From positions 1 to 64,000 of the forward strand of contig NZ_VCRA01000020.1 of the NCBI RefSeq assembly GCF_005938385.1: a stretch of 64,000 nt of DNA. Direction: 5' to 3'. Origin of the DNA: Paenibacillus mesophilus. Lineage in GTDB: Bacteria; Bacillota; Bacilli; Paenibacillales; NBRC-103111. Below the pieces are notes generated by a model. It saw nothing but the letters and a program-made list of their open reading frames with translations, was not told the DNA's origin and did no database searches. Positions within the stretch are counted from its first letter, which is position 1, and each line of letters starts with the position of its first letter. The position numbers were made by a program, and so were the translations under genes. This document shows, one piece after another, positions 42,131 to 50,459 of this stretch.

Positions 42131-42871
42131 TTACTTGGCCGTCGTCACATCGCGGATAAATTTACTTAGCCCCGGCATGCCCGAACCGGCCGCATCGCGG
42201 AGCGCTTCCTTCCGATCGTAAGCGACGCGGACGATTTGGACCGAGAACCCGGAATGAGACTCCCCGTCCATTTCGCCCTCCATGACGACATACGAGGCGA
42301 GCGGGATTTGATCGAGCGGCAGACCGACACTGCCTGCGTTTACGAGAAAAAGACTCTCGAGCGGCAACACGTAAGCCATATGGATATCGCCGTACAGGAC
42401 GAAGTCCGGCTCCTCCCCTTTCCGCCCGAGCCAGTCGCCGGTCAGCTGCGTATTCAGGAACATCGACATTTTCTCCGAAGCCGATGTTTTTAAGCGGATC
42501 CGATCGTACACGCTCGTCGGCGAAGCGTGCAGCAGCCGGACTTTGCGCCCGCTCCAATAGAAATCGTGGGAGAAAGGCAGATCGCGCAGGTAAGCGAGCC
42601 TGTCCGGTCCGAGTAAAGGCTGCGTCCAGAGCTGCCACACCCACTCCTCGTTTTCCGGCGGCAGCGTCAGCTTATGGTCCCAATTTCCTTGCAGCACGAC
42701 CTCGCATCGTTCGCGAACCGTATCGACCGCTTCCGCCGGATGGGGGCCTTTGCCGGCGAGATCGCCCAAGCAAAAAACACGGCGTATTCCTCTTCTGTCG
42801 ATATCGTCAAGAACGGCTTTCAGCGCGGGTAAATTGGCATGAATGTCGGAAATGACGGCAATCTGATCCAT
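42131..42871 (-). CDS. metallophosphoesterase (YfcE/calcineurin-like)
   Basis: 246 residues. The dimetal motifs of the calcineurin fold are all visible: VISDIHANLPAL, GDLAGKGP, QGNWDHKL (Asn/Asp/His), LLHASPTS and YGDIHMAYVL, with the final NAGSVGLP of the YfcE group. It probably hydrolyses phosphodiesters or phosphoproteins in the cytoplasm. Divergent neighbour of acsA's terminator, transcribed alone. Confidence 0.88.
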   Translation of the reverse strand: MDQIAVISDIHANLPALKAVLDDIDRRGIRRVFCLGDLAGKGPHPAEAVDTVRERCEVVLQGNWDHKLTLPPENEEWVWQLWTQPLLGPDRLAYLRDLPFSHDFYWSGRKVRLLHASPTSVYDRIRLKTSASEKMSMFLNTQLTGDWLGRKGEEPDFVLYGDIHMAYVLPLESLFLVNAGSVGLPLDQIPLASYVVMEGEMDGESHSGFSVQIVRVAYDRKEALRDAAGSGMPGLSKFIRDVTTAK

Positions 42872-42976
42872 AGGATGTCCTCTCTCCGGAACCGTAGTAA
42901 GTTTCCAAGATTACCATCATAACGGACAACGTCTGATGATCGCAAGGTATAGTTTTATCATAACGGATTCGACGCT

Positions 42977-43017
42977 GCAAAAAACCCCGCCGGCGGTTGT
43001 ACGCCTACGCGGGGTTG
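42977..43017 (-). terminator. acsA terminator
   Basis: Minus strand AACCCCGCG-TAGGCGTACAACCGCC-GGCGGGGTT then TTTTGC. Confidence 0.85.
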
Positions 43018-43041
43018 ACTGCTCCTATATGCAGTAAAAGA

Positions 43042-44766
43042 TCAATCCTCAATCGTCGAAAGATCCCCCGTCGGCAATCCGAGCTCCCACGCTTTTAGTA
43101 CGCGCCGCATAATTTTGCCGCTTCGCGTCTTCGGCAGCTTATCCTTGAACTCGATTTCGCGCGGTGCCGCGTGCGCGGCCAGCCCTTCCTTGACGAACTT
43201 GGCGATGTCGGCCTTCAGCTCGTCGCTCTGCTCGAATCCGGCTCTCAGCGAGATGAACGCCTTTATAATTTCCCCGCGCAGCGGGTCAGGCTTGCCGATG
43301 ACGCCCGCCTCCGCAACGGCCGGATGCTCGACGAGCTTGCTCTCCACCTCGAACGGTCCGACACGCTCGCCCGACGTGTTGATAACGTCGTCCACCCGGC
43401 CTTGGAACCAGAAGTAGCCGTCCTCGTCCATGTAAGCGGAGTCTCCCGATACGTACCAGCCTTGGAGACGGAAGTACTCCTCGTACTTGGCGGGATTGTT
43501 CCAAATTTTGCGCATCATCGACGGCCACGGCGTCTTGATCGCCAGATTGCCCATTCGATTCGGAGGCAGCACGTTGCCGCTGTCGTCCACGATCGCGGCG
43601 TCCGTGCCGGGTATCGGCTTGCCCATCGAGCCGGGCCGAATATCCATGCTGGGGTAGTTGCAAATCAATTGCGCGCCCGTCTCCGTCATCCACCACGTAT
43701 CGTGGATACGATGCTTGTATACTTTCATTCCCCAACGGATCACTTCGGGGTTGAGCGGTTCGCCGACGCTCAGCACATGGCGCAGACTGGTCAAATCGAA
43801 TTGCGCGACCATATCGTCGCCGGCGCTCATCAACATCCGGAATGACGTAGGCGCACTATACCATACCGTCACCTTGTTCTGCTCGATCGTCGAGTACCAG
43901 TCCTGCGGCTTGAACCGGCCGCCGCGGACTACGTTCGTCGCCCCGTTCAGCCATGGGGCGAACACCCCGTAGCTCGTTCCGGTCACCCATCCCGGGTCGG
44001 CGGTGCACCAATACACGTCGCTTTCCTTCAGATCGAGTACGATTTTGCCTGTATAATAATGCTGGATCATCGCATTGTGTACATGGAATACGCCTTTCGG
44101 CTTGCCGGTCGAACCGGACGTATAATGAAGAATAAGCCCGTCCTCGCGGTCTACCCATTTGATCGGCAGCGTTTCGGACGCTTGCGCCATTTCCGCTTTG
44201 AAATCGACTTGCCCAGGTTCTGTCCGGATTCCGTCGCCCACTAGAATGACATGCTTCAGGTGCGGCAGATCGGCTACCGGGACGCGCGGCAGCAGCGCGG
44301 GCGTGGTCACGATGGCGACGGCTTGGCTGTCTTCCAGACGGTCGCGGACTGCCTGCTCCATGAACGCTTCGAACAGCGGGCCGACGATGGCGCCAATCTT
44401 GATCGTACCGAGCAGAGCATAATACAGCTCCGGCGTACGCGGCATGAAGATGAAGACGCGATCTCCCTTCTGCACCCCTAGCTTGCGGAGCACATTGCCG
44501 AATTTGTCCGAATTCGATTTCATTTGCCCGTATGTGACGGCTTCGTTACGGGTTGCGTCGCTGTAATACAGCGCCACTTTGTCCCGGCGTCCGGCCTCGA
44601 CATGGCGGTCGATCGCCTCGTAGGCCATATTCACTTTGCCCGTCGTATGCCAGGAGAACTGCTTCTCCACCTCGGACCAATCGAATGCGCTGCGGGCTTC
44701 CTCGTAGCTTCTCAAGTTGGCATCCGTTGCGGTTGCCTTCATGATTTCCGTTTGCTCGTTGCTCAT
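43042..44766 (-). CDS. acsA: acetyl-CoA synthetase
   Basis: 574 residues. AMP-forming ligase motifs: YTSGSTGKPKGVFH (P-loop), WWMTETGAQ, YVSGDSAYMDEDGYFWFQGRVDD and the acetylated lysine in PKTRSGKIMRR (K551). It activates acetate to acetyl-CoA. Acetylation of that lysine by AcuA, encoded divergently, turns the enzyme off in B. subtilis. GGGAGGG lies ten bases before the ATG. A 13-base palindrome-like site at 44799-44811 in the leader may be a CcpA target. Confidence 0.96.
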   Translation of the reverse strand: MSNEQTEIMKATATDANLRSYEEARSAFDWSEVEKQFSWHTTGKVNMAYEAIDRHVEAGRRDKVALYYSDATRNEAVTYGQMKSNSDKFGNVLRKLGVQKGDRVFIFMPRTPELYYALLGTIKIGAIVGPLFEAFMEQAVRDRLEDSQAVAIVTTPALLPRVPVADLPHLKHVILVGDGIRTEPGQVDFKAEMAQASETLPIKWVDREDGLILHYTSGSTGKPKGVFHVHNAMIQHYYTGKIVLDLKESDVYWCTADPGWVTGTSYGVFAPWLNGATNVVRGGRFKPQDWYSTIEQNKVTVWYSAPTSFRMLMSAGDDMVAQFDLTSLRHVLSVGEPLNPEVIRWGMKVYKHRIHDTWWMTETGAQLICNYPSMDIRPGSMGKPIPGTDAAIVDDSGNVLPPNRMGNLAIKTPWPSMMRKIWNNPAKYEEYFRLQGWYVSGDSAYMDEDGYFWFQGRVDDVINTSGERVGPFEVESKLVEHPAVAEAGVIGKPDPLRGEIIKAFISLRAGFEQSDELKADIAKFVKEGLAAHAAPREIEFKDKLPKTRSGKIMRRVLKAWELGLPTGDLSTIED

Positions 44767-44798
44767 ACTTCACTTTCCCTCCCGTAAACTTCGACATA

Positions 44799-44811
44799 TG
44801 AAACGTTTTCA
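44799..44811. promoter_or_regulatory. cre-like site in the acsA leader
   Basis: TGAAACGTTTTCA. It resembles the CcpA operator but is one base shorter than the usual 14-base spacing. It lies between the acsA -10 (44866-44871, TATAAT on minus) and start codon, a roadblock position. Confidence 0.45.
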
Positions 44812-44865
44812 CAAAGTCTAGTTGTCCGAAAAGCAACATTAGGGTGAAAGTTTTGTGGCAATCCC

Positions 44866-44871
44866 ATTATA
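44866..44871 (-). promoter_or_regulatory. -10 element of acsA
   Basis: Perfect TATAAT on the minus strand, 95 bases before the acsA start. No good -35 is visible 16-18 bases upstream. Confidence 0.5.
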
Positions 44872-44980
44872 CCATATCCAAAAAGACCTCACATTGCTTT
44901 TCATTACCGGTCTAATCTGATATAAGTAGCATAGGGGCTTTTCAATAGAACGACCGCATCCGGAAAGGAGAAGCCAGTTC

Positions 44981-45613
44981 ATGGAGCACCGTAAAAGGTA
45001 TCATTCGAAAGAGATCGACTTCGAAGGCAAAACGCTGCTGGTGGAAGGGCCCGTGCCGCCGGACCATCTGCGATCGCTGCGCATGCATTCCGACTTGGAT
45101 GCGTTCCGGCGACCGAATGAGCAACACGATGCGCTCGTTGAAATATCCGAGCTGCCCGAAGGACGAATCATCCTGACCCGGGACGGTTCCACGATCGTCG
45201 GTTACGTCACGTTCCATTATCCCGACGAAATGGAGCGCTGGTCCGAAGGAAATATGGAAGATTTGCTGGAGCTCGGCGCGATCGAGGTAGCGGACGACTA
45301 TCGTTCGATCGGGCTCGGCAAGAAAATGATCCAGCTTGCTTTTCGGGAAGAACAGTTGGAGAATATGATTGTATTCACGACCGAGTATTACTGGCATTGG
45401 GATTTGAAGGGCAGTCTGTCCAACGTGTGGGATTACCGCAAAATGATGGAGAAGCTGATGAAATCGGTCGATATGGTATGGTTCGCGACGGACGACCCGG
45501 AAATATGCTCGCATCCGGCGAACTGCCTCATGGTGCGCATCGGCAAAGAAGTTCCGCTTTCCTCGGTGGAACAATTCGATACGATCCGGTTTCATAACCG
45601 GTTTATGTTTTAA
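44981..45613 (+). CDS. acuA: AcuA protein acetyltransferase
   Basis: 210 residues. GNAT domain with the acetyl-CoA loop SIGLGKKMIQLAF and the AcuA-type ending WYFATDDPEICSHPANCLMVRIGK-like block (VWFATDDPEICSHPANC). In B. subtilis AcuA acetylates and inactivates AcsA. Divergent from acsA with 214 bases between, and 19 bases before acuC. acuB, which lies between them in B. subtilis, is missing. GAAAGGAG precedes the ATG. Confidence 0.94.
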   Translation: MEHRKRYHSKEIDFEGKTLLVEGPVPPDHLRSLRMHSDLDAFRRPNEQHDALVEISELPEGRIILTRDGSTIVGYVTFHYPDEMERWSEGNMEDLLELGAIEVADDYRSIGLGKKMIQLAFREEQLENMIVFTTEYYWHWDLKGSLSNVWDYRKMMEKLMKSVDMVWFATDDPEICSHPANCLMVRIGKEVPLSSVEQFDTIRFHNRFMF

Positions 45614-45632
45614 TTAAACGGAGGACTGCTTT

Positions 45633-46814
45633 ATGAGCAAAAATGCGGTGTACGTCTTCCACGAAGACGAATTGCAATACCGCTTCAACGATACGCATCC
45701 GTTCGATCCGGAGCGGCTGCTCATGACCCGCGATCTGCTGGAAAAGGCGGGAGCGCTGGAACAGTCGCAATTCCGCAAGCCGCCCAAAGCGGATGACGAA
45801 CACATCTTGCTCGTGCATACGCCGGAATATGTCGCCGAAGTGAAAGCGTTAAGCGAACCGGTCCCTTCCGAGAAGTCGATTCGGGAGGCCGAACGGTTCG
45901 GCCTCGATACGGAAGATACCCCCTACTTCGCCAATATGCACGACATTACGTGTCAAATCGTCGGCGGCTCGATCGAGGCCGCGGACATCGTCATGTCCGG
46001 CCTGGCCGACCATGCGCTCCATCTTGGCGGCGGGCTTCATCATGCGATGCCGAACAAAGGGGCAGGTTTCTGTATTTATAACGATGCGTCGGTCGCAATC
46101 GCTTACATCCGCGAGAAATATAACGCCAAGGTGCTCTATGTGGATACGGACGTACACCACGGCGACGGCGTTCAATGGTCGTTCTACCACGATCCGAACG
46201 TGTGCACGCTGTCGTTCCATGAGACAGGCAAATATTTGTTTCCGGGTACGGGGGCTGTCAACGAGCGGGGCGACGGAGAAGGCTACGGCATGTGCATCAA
46301 CGTTCCGGTCGAGCCGTACACCGAGGATGACTCTTGGATGGAAGGATTCGACGAGGCGATGGAGCGTGTCGTCCGTTTCTTCAAGCCGGATATTATCGTG
46401 AGCCAGCACGGCTGCGACGCCCATGCCCTGGACCCGCTCGCCCATGTGCACTGCAGCACCCGCATTTATATGGAAATGCCTTATACGATTCATCGTCTGG
46501 CGCATCAATATTGCGAAGGGCGATGGGTTGCCTTAGGCGGAGGCGGTTACGATATTTGGCGTGTCGTCCCCCGCGCTTGGAGCTTCCTGTGGCTGACGAT
46601 GATCGATCATCCGCTTATCGAACGTTTGGCCCGCGAGCCGTCCCTCCCGCTCCCTGAAGCATGGCTGTCGGAATGGACGAAGAAAAGCCCGCTGGAGCTG
46701 CCTCACACATGGCTGGACGACGTCTCGCAGTGGGCGCCGATTCCGAGACGGGACGAAATCACCGAGAAAAACCGGCGTACCCGGGAAATCGCGCTCATGT
46801 ATGTGCCGGAGTAA
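45633..46814 (+). CDS. acuC: AcuC, class I-type deacetylase
   Basis: 393 residues of the histone deacetylase fold: HTPEYV, GLHHAMPNKGAGFCIYNDASVAI (catalytic His pair), YVDTDVHHGDGVQW (zinc Asp/His), FHETGKYLFPGTG, SQHGCDAHALDPLAH (second zinc Asp) and GGGGYDI. It removes acetyl groups, reactivating AcsA together with SrtN in B. subtilis. Same operon as acuA. Confidence 0.95.
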   Translation: MSKNAVYVFHEDELQYRFNDTHPFDPERLLMTRDLLEKAGALEQSQFRKPPKADDEHILLVHTPEYVAEVKALSEPVPSEKSIREAERFGLDTEDTPYFANMHDITCQIVGGSIEAADIVMSGLADHALHLGGGLHHAMPNKGAGFCIYNDASVAIAYIREKYNAKVLYVDTDVHHGDGVQWSFYHDPNVCTLSFHETGKYLFPGTGAVNERGDGEGYGMCINVPVEPYTEDDSWMEGFDEAMERVVRFFKPDIIVSQHGCDAHALDPLAHVHCSTRIYMEMPYTIHRLAHQYCEGRWVALGGGGYDIWRVVPRAWSFLWLTMIDHPLIERLAREPSLPLPEAWLSEWTKKSPLELPHTWLDDVSQWAPIPRRDEITEKNRRTREIALMYVPE

Positions 46815-46861
46815 GAGAGCTTCTTTCCCCGCCCCGATAGAAATAACGTCGGATACACAAT

Positions 46862-46898
46862 AAAATGCGCCGACTCCCTTCAGGAGCGGCGCATTTTT
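46862..46898. terminator. bidirectional terminator, acuC / mtnN
   Basis: AAAATGCGCCG-ACTCCCTTCAGGAG-CGGCGCATTTTT between two convergent genes. Confidence 0.92.
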
Positions 46899-46914
46899 AG
46901 ATCCGGCCAGCCTT

Positions 46915-47613
46915 CTATAGGTTCTCGACCATATGCTCGATGATCCGGAACGAACGATCGGCCGACTGAGCGGCGAATTCGGTGAAATTGACGTGAGCCG
47001 AGCCGTCCGCCTTGTCCGACATCGACCGAATGATCACGAACGGCGTTCCGTTCATCGCACATACCTGCGCCACCGCCGCTCCTTCCATTTCCGTACAAGC
47101 TCCTCCAAATTGTTCATGGAGCAGCTTGACCGTATCCCGGTCGGCGATAAACTGATCGCCGGACAATACGCGTCCTTGAACGGTATGTCCTTGCGTCACG
47201 CTCGCGCTTGCTTCCGCAGCCAGCGACACGAGCGCCGGTTCCGCGCGGAAAACGGACGATTCGGCGAACGGAATCGTGCCTCTGGCGAATCCGAGCGGAG
47301 AAGCGTCCATATCGTGCTGCTGGCAGTCGGTCGAGATGACGATATCCCCGATATCGAGAGACGGGTCGAGCGCTCCGGCCACGCCAGTAAATAGGATCGC
47401 GTCGACCCCGAAGCGGTCGATCAATATTTGCGTGCATACCGCCGCATTGACTTTGCCGACGCCGGATTTGCAAAGAACGACCGGTTTGCCGCAGAATATT
47501 CCTTCCTTAAAGAGGATGCCGGCTTTTTCCGTTACGGTTTCGTTGTCAAGCCGCTCCTCGATCCTCTCGATCTCTTCGGCCATCGCGCCGATCAAGCCGA
47601 TCTTTTTGTACAT
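46915..47613 (-). CDS. mtnN: 5'-methylthioadenosine/S-adenosylhomocysteine nucleosidase
   Basis: 232 residues. IGLIGAMAEEIERIEERL (catalytic Glu12-type start), VVLCKSGVGKVNAA, LFTGVAGALDPSLDIGDIVIS, ACTEMEGAAVAQV (substrate Met-Glu) and RSMSDKAD (catalytic Asp). It splits MTA and SAH, recycling methionine and relieving methylase inhibition. Just upstream, GGGGG from repeat B4 stands where the ribosome site should be (GGGGGAATAATT-ATG), with no other site visible. Confidence 0.95.
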   Translation of the reverse strand: MYKKIGLIGAMAEEIERIEERLDNETVTEKAGILFKEGIFCGKPVVLCKSGVGKVNAAVCTQILIDRFGVDAILFTGVAGALDPSLDIGDIVISTDCQQHDMDASPLGFARGTIPFAESSVFRAEPALVSLAAEASASVTQGHTVQGRVLSGDQFIADRDTVKLLHEQFGGACTEMEGAAVAQVCAMNGTPFVIIRSMSDKADGSAHVNFTEFAAQSADRSFRIIEHMVENL

Positions 47614-47620
47614 AATTATT

Positions 47621-47678
47621 CCCCCAAAAGTGAAGTTTGCCTCTGCAGCTTATTCCGATTACTTTCGGGGGAGCCCCC
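47621..47678. repeat. palindromic repeat family B, copy 4
   Basis: CCCCCAAAAGTGAAG ... GATTACTTTCGGGGGAGCCCCC. The left end lies eight bases before the mtnN start. Confidence 0.8.
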
Positions 47679-47687
47679 AAAACCTTA

Positions 47688-47734
47688 CCCCCAAAAGTGA
47701 TGATTGACTTCGCAGCCTATTCCTTCCGCTTACC
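47688..47734. repeat. palindromic repeat family B, partial copy 5
   Basis: ACCCCCAAAAGTGATGATTGAC, then GCAGCCTATTCC as in copy 4, but the right GGGGG arm is lost. In tandem with copy 4, and between ccpA's stop and mtnN. Confidence 0.65.
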
Positions 47735-47759
47735 TATTCGGACAAAAAAAGAGGGCTCA

Positions 47760-48764
47760 TTATACATGAGCCACGGACTTGCGTTGAATGACTTCGTGCG
47801 GCAGGAGAACTTTGGACATTTCCACGTTTTCCTTGTTCATCAGCTTCGTCAGCAGGCGCATCGACACGGCGCCGATATCGTACATCGGCTGGGCCACGGT
47901 CGTCAGCTGAGGACGTACCATCGAAGCCATCCGGATATTGTCAACGCTGATGACGGAAATGTCATCGGGCACTTTCAAGCCTTGGTCTTGGATCGCGTGG
48001 ATCGCGCCGATCGCCATTTCGTCGGTTGCCGCGAATATCGCGGTCGGACGGTCGGACAGTCCGAGGAAATATTTCATCACTTCGTAGCCGGATTCATAAC
48101 GGTAGTTACCGATGCGCACCAGCTCCTCCGTCACGGCGATACCCGCCTCCTCCAACGCCTTCTTGTAGCCTTGGTATCGGGCATATCCGTTGGCCGGATC
48201 GTGGAGCGTGCCGCTGATCATGCCGATTTGGCGGTGGCCTTGTCCGATCAACAGCTTGACCGCGTCATAAGCAGCCGCTTCATGGTCGATATCGACCGAA
48301 GGAATTTGATCCTTGTCGTCCGTAGTGCCGCACAGCACGATAGGAACCGTGGCGGTCTTGAACGCTTGAACGTGATCCTCGGTTACGGTGCCGCCCATGA
48401 ACAGGAGCCCGTCCACTTGCTTTTCGAGCAGCGTGTTGATGACGCGAATTTCTTTTTCTTTCTTCTTGTCGGCGTTGCACAAAATAATATTGTAATGGTA
48501 CATGTTGGCGATATCTTCGATCCCGCGGGCGACTTCGGAAAAAATCGAGTTCGATATATCGGGAATGACAACGCCAACCGTCGTCGTTTTCTTGCTCGCG
48601 AGGCCCCTTGCTACGGCATTGGGACGGTACCCGAGACGCTCGATCGCTTCGAATACTTTCTTTCTCGTTTGAGGCTTTACATTCGGGTTGTTGTTGACTA
48701 CTCGCGATACGGTCGCCATCGATACGCCGGCTTCGCGGGCAACGTCATAAATCGTTACGGTCAC
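47760..48764 (-). CDS. ccpA: catabolite control protein A
   Basis: 334-residue LacI-family regulator. Helix-turn-helix and hinge at the N-terminus (TIYDVAREAGVSMATVSRVVN ... GYRPNAVARGLASKKT), then a periplasmic-binding-type core with the CcpA-typical ISNSIFSEVARGIEDIA and YESGYEVMKYFL. With HPr-Ser-P or Crh-Ser-P it binds cre sites to control carbon use. It follows the acs/acu genes, as in B. subtilis. GTG start at 48764, GGAG nine bases before. A site like that of acsA lies upstream at 48800-48811. Confidence 0.96.
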   Translation of the reverse strand: MTVTIYDVAREAGVSMATVSRVVNNNPNVKPQTRKKVFEAIERLGYRPNAVARGLASKKTTTVGVVIPDISNSIFSEVARGIEDIANMYHYNIILCNADKKKEKEIRVINTLLEKQVDGLLFMGGTVTEDHVQAFKTATVPIVLCGTTDDKDQIPSVDIDHEAAAYDAVKLLIGQGHRQIGMISGTLHDPANGYARYQGYKKALEEAGIAVTEELVRIGNYRYESGYEVMKYFLGLSDRPTAIFAATDEMAIGAIHAIQDQGLKVPDDISVISVDNIRMASMVRPQLTTVAQPMYDIGAVSMRLLTKLMNKENVEMSKVLLPHEVIQRKSVAHV

Positions 48765-48799
48765 TATGATCTACTCCAATATTCAGTCTACAAAACAAA

Positions 48800-48811
48800 G
48801 GAAACGTTTTC
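48800..48811. promoter_or_regulatory. cre-like site upstream of ccpA
   Basis: GGAAACGTTTTC shares GAAACGTTTTC with the acsA site. Suggests autoregulation, but the spacing is again one base short of the cre consensus. Confidence 0.4.
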
Positions 48812-48866
48812 TCGTCATTTGCATCCATCATACGACAAAATAGCCCAAATCGCAATGAAAACACGG

Positions 48867-49226
48867 TTACATTTCGGTTACAGAATCCGTATTCAGCTTC
48901 TCGAGAAGCATCGATTCCGTAATTCTCCAATGAGACGCATGCCAGACGGCCCTTCTTCCTTGGACGAACAACGCTTGCGGAGACTCGTGCTTCACATTGA
49001 GCGATTCAGCGATCAGATTGGAAACCGGACGCGATTCGATAACGTGGACAAGCGCGTACTCGATTTCCGGATTCGGGTTTTTATGCAAATACTTCAGCCA
49101 TTGCTCATAAGCCTCTGCGCTGATCGGGCAGCTCGTGCTGTGCTTGAAGACGAGCACGGGCGTCTCGGAGCTGGATTCGAGCAAATTCAGCCATTGTTTC
49201 GGAGATTCCAGTTCGACGATTTCCAT
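48867..49226 (-). CDS. ytxJ: YtxJ, bacilliredoxin-like monothiol protein
   Basis: 119 residues with a thioredoxin fold. The active site is HSTSCPISAEAYEQW (single Cys followed by Pro), as in YtxJ/BrxC-type proteins that take bacillithiol off protein thiols. Next to ccpA as in B. subtilis (aroG is absent here). ATG at 49226 with GAGGTG seven bases before; a GTG at 49241 would add five residues. Confidence 0.9.
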   Translation of the reverse strand: MEIVELESPKQWLNLLESSSETPVLVFKHSTSCPISAEAYEQWLKYLHKNPNPEIEYALVHVIESRPVSNLIAESLNVKHESPQALFVQGRRAVWHASHWRITESMLLEKLNTDSVTEM

Positions 49227-49402
49227 TTGTCCGCACCTCACGCATCTGATCCGTTGCTATCTTATCGTATATACTATCAAAAATAAGGCAAAAAAGCCAA
49301 CTCGCGTCGGCTTGTGGAAGCAGCTGCCGCCGTATAATCGGAATCGGCTCAACCTGCAGCGTCGTCATATGAAGTTTGCATCCGCTTTAACTCGGGTCCG
49401 TT

Positions 49403-49912
49403 TCAGGAAAGACGATATGTAGCCGTCATGTAGTTCGTAATTTGTTTCAGCCGGACGTGCAAGTCCTCCCTCCACTCGGCGTCGCCGAGCGACTGGGCAA
49501 GCAGCAGCAGATCGAGCAGCTCGTTGATTCGGTCTTCGATGATCGTGACGACTGGGAGATGTTTGTTGTCTTTATTCGTTACTTTATGGAGCAGATGCGC
49601 CAATTCGGATATGTCGTTGAACAAGACGGACCCCGCCTTCGGATTCGACCCCAAGGAGCGAATGTATCCGGTAAGCTGGGACTTTACAGGGGGAAACACT
49701 TCCGACCGCTGGCAGTCGTCGCACGAATAAATCGGGACGTTCTCGATCTCCATTTTGTTTTGAAAAATGACGGTACGCAACCGAATTTTCATCGTCGCGC
49801 CGCAGCTGCATGACTTTTGCACTGCAAAAAGCACTCCTTCCGGGCCGGTCCTGCTGTCTATGAACGGTATTTGATACAACAATATTCGATCTTGTACCGC
49901 ATTCTCCTTCAC
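49403..49912 (-). CDS. hypothetical protein with CxC...CxxC zinc-ribbon-like motif
   Basis: 169 residues, not recognised. Cys35-x-Cys37-Gly and Cys64-x-x-Cys67 enclose two beta strands (KIRLRTVIFQNKMEIENVPIYSC), resembling a small zinc ribbon as in YgiT-type proteins. The rest is helical with leucine runs (INELLDLLLLAQSLG). GTG start eight bases after the VanZ stop, without a good ribosome site, so probably translated through coupling with the VanZ gene. Confidence 0.7.
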   Translation of the reverse strand: MKENAVQDRILLYQIPFIDSRTGPEGVLFAVQKSCSCGATMKIRLRTVIFQNKMEIENVPIYSCDDCQRSEVFPPVKSQLTGYIRSLGSNPKAGSVLFNDISELAHLLHKVTNKDNKHLPVVTIIEDRINELLDLLLLAQSLGDAEWREDLHVRLKQITNYMTATYRLS

Positions 49913-49920
49913 GATACCGA

Positions 49921-50337
49921 CTAGTATTTTTTGCTAACCGAGACGGTACTCTTGAACAGCCGGTCCACGAACGGGATAGAGAGCGCGAGCATCGCCAGAG
50001 CCGCCCCGATCGCGTCATTGCGCAGGTCCAGCACGTCCGGCGATCGACCGGGCACGAAACTTTGGTGATACTCGTCCGTGACCCCGTACAGCAGGCAGAG
50101 CAGCACGACAAGCGCTTTCCCGGACCAGGTCGAGGATCTCGGCAGAAGCGCCCAATAGAACGTGACAGCCAGCACGAAATAAACGATAAAGTGCCCCCAA
50201 TCGAAAGAAGTCATCCACGGAAACCATTGTTGGAAAAAGGGCAGCAGCGTCCCCAGATCATTGTCCGTCTGGTGCGACATATAAAAGATGACCGCCATCC
50301 AGACGATTGCCGGCAAAAAGCGGAGCAACCGGTTCAT
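49921..50337 (-). CDS. VanZ family membrane protein
   Basis: 138 residues, four predicted membrane helices. VanZ-like pattern: PAIVWMAVIFYMSHQT, DWGHFIVYFVLAVTFYWAL, YGVTDEYHQSFVPGRSPDVLDLRNDAIGAALAM. VanZ itself gives low-level teicoplanin resistance, but most members have no known role. ATG at 50337 with AGGGGAG six bases before. Forms a unit with the zinc-ribbon-like gene. Confidence 0.85.
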   Translation of the reverse strand: MNRLLRFLPAIVWMAVIFYMSHQTDNDLGTLLPFFQQWFPWMTSFDWGHFIVYFVLAVTFYWALLPRSSTWSGKALVVLLCLLYGVTDEYHQSFVPGRSPDVLDLRNDAIGAALAMLALSIPFVDRLFKSTVSVSKKY

Positions 50338-50459
50338 AGGACTCTCCCCTTGTCTAATGCGCATTGTACATGCGCAGTCATAGCTTAATTAATTATGACG
50401 GATCGTACCAAAATTACAATAGTCATGTGGTACAATGGTTTTCATGGAGGGATGAAGAA

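Noticed and set aside
47637..49286. 549-codon plus-strand frame across ccpA and ytxJ
   Set aside because: Antisense to two firmly identified genes and starts within a family B repeat.
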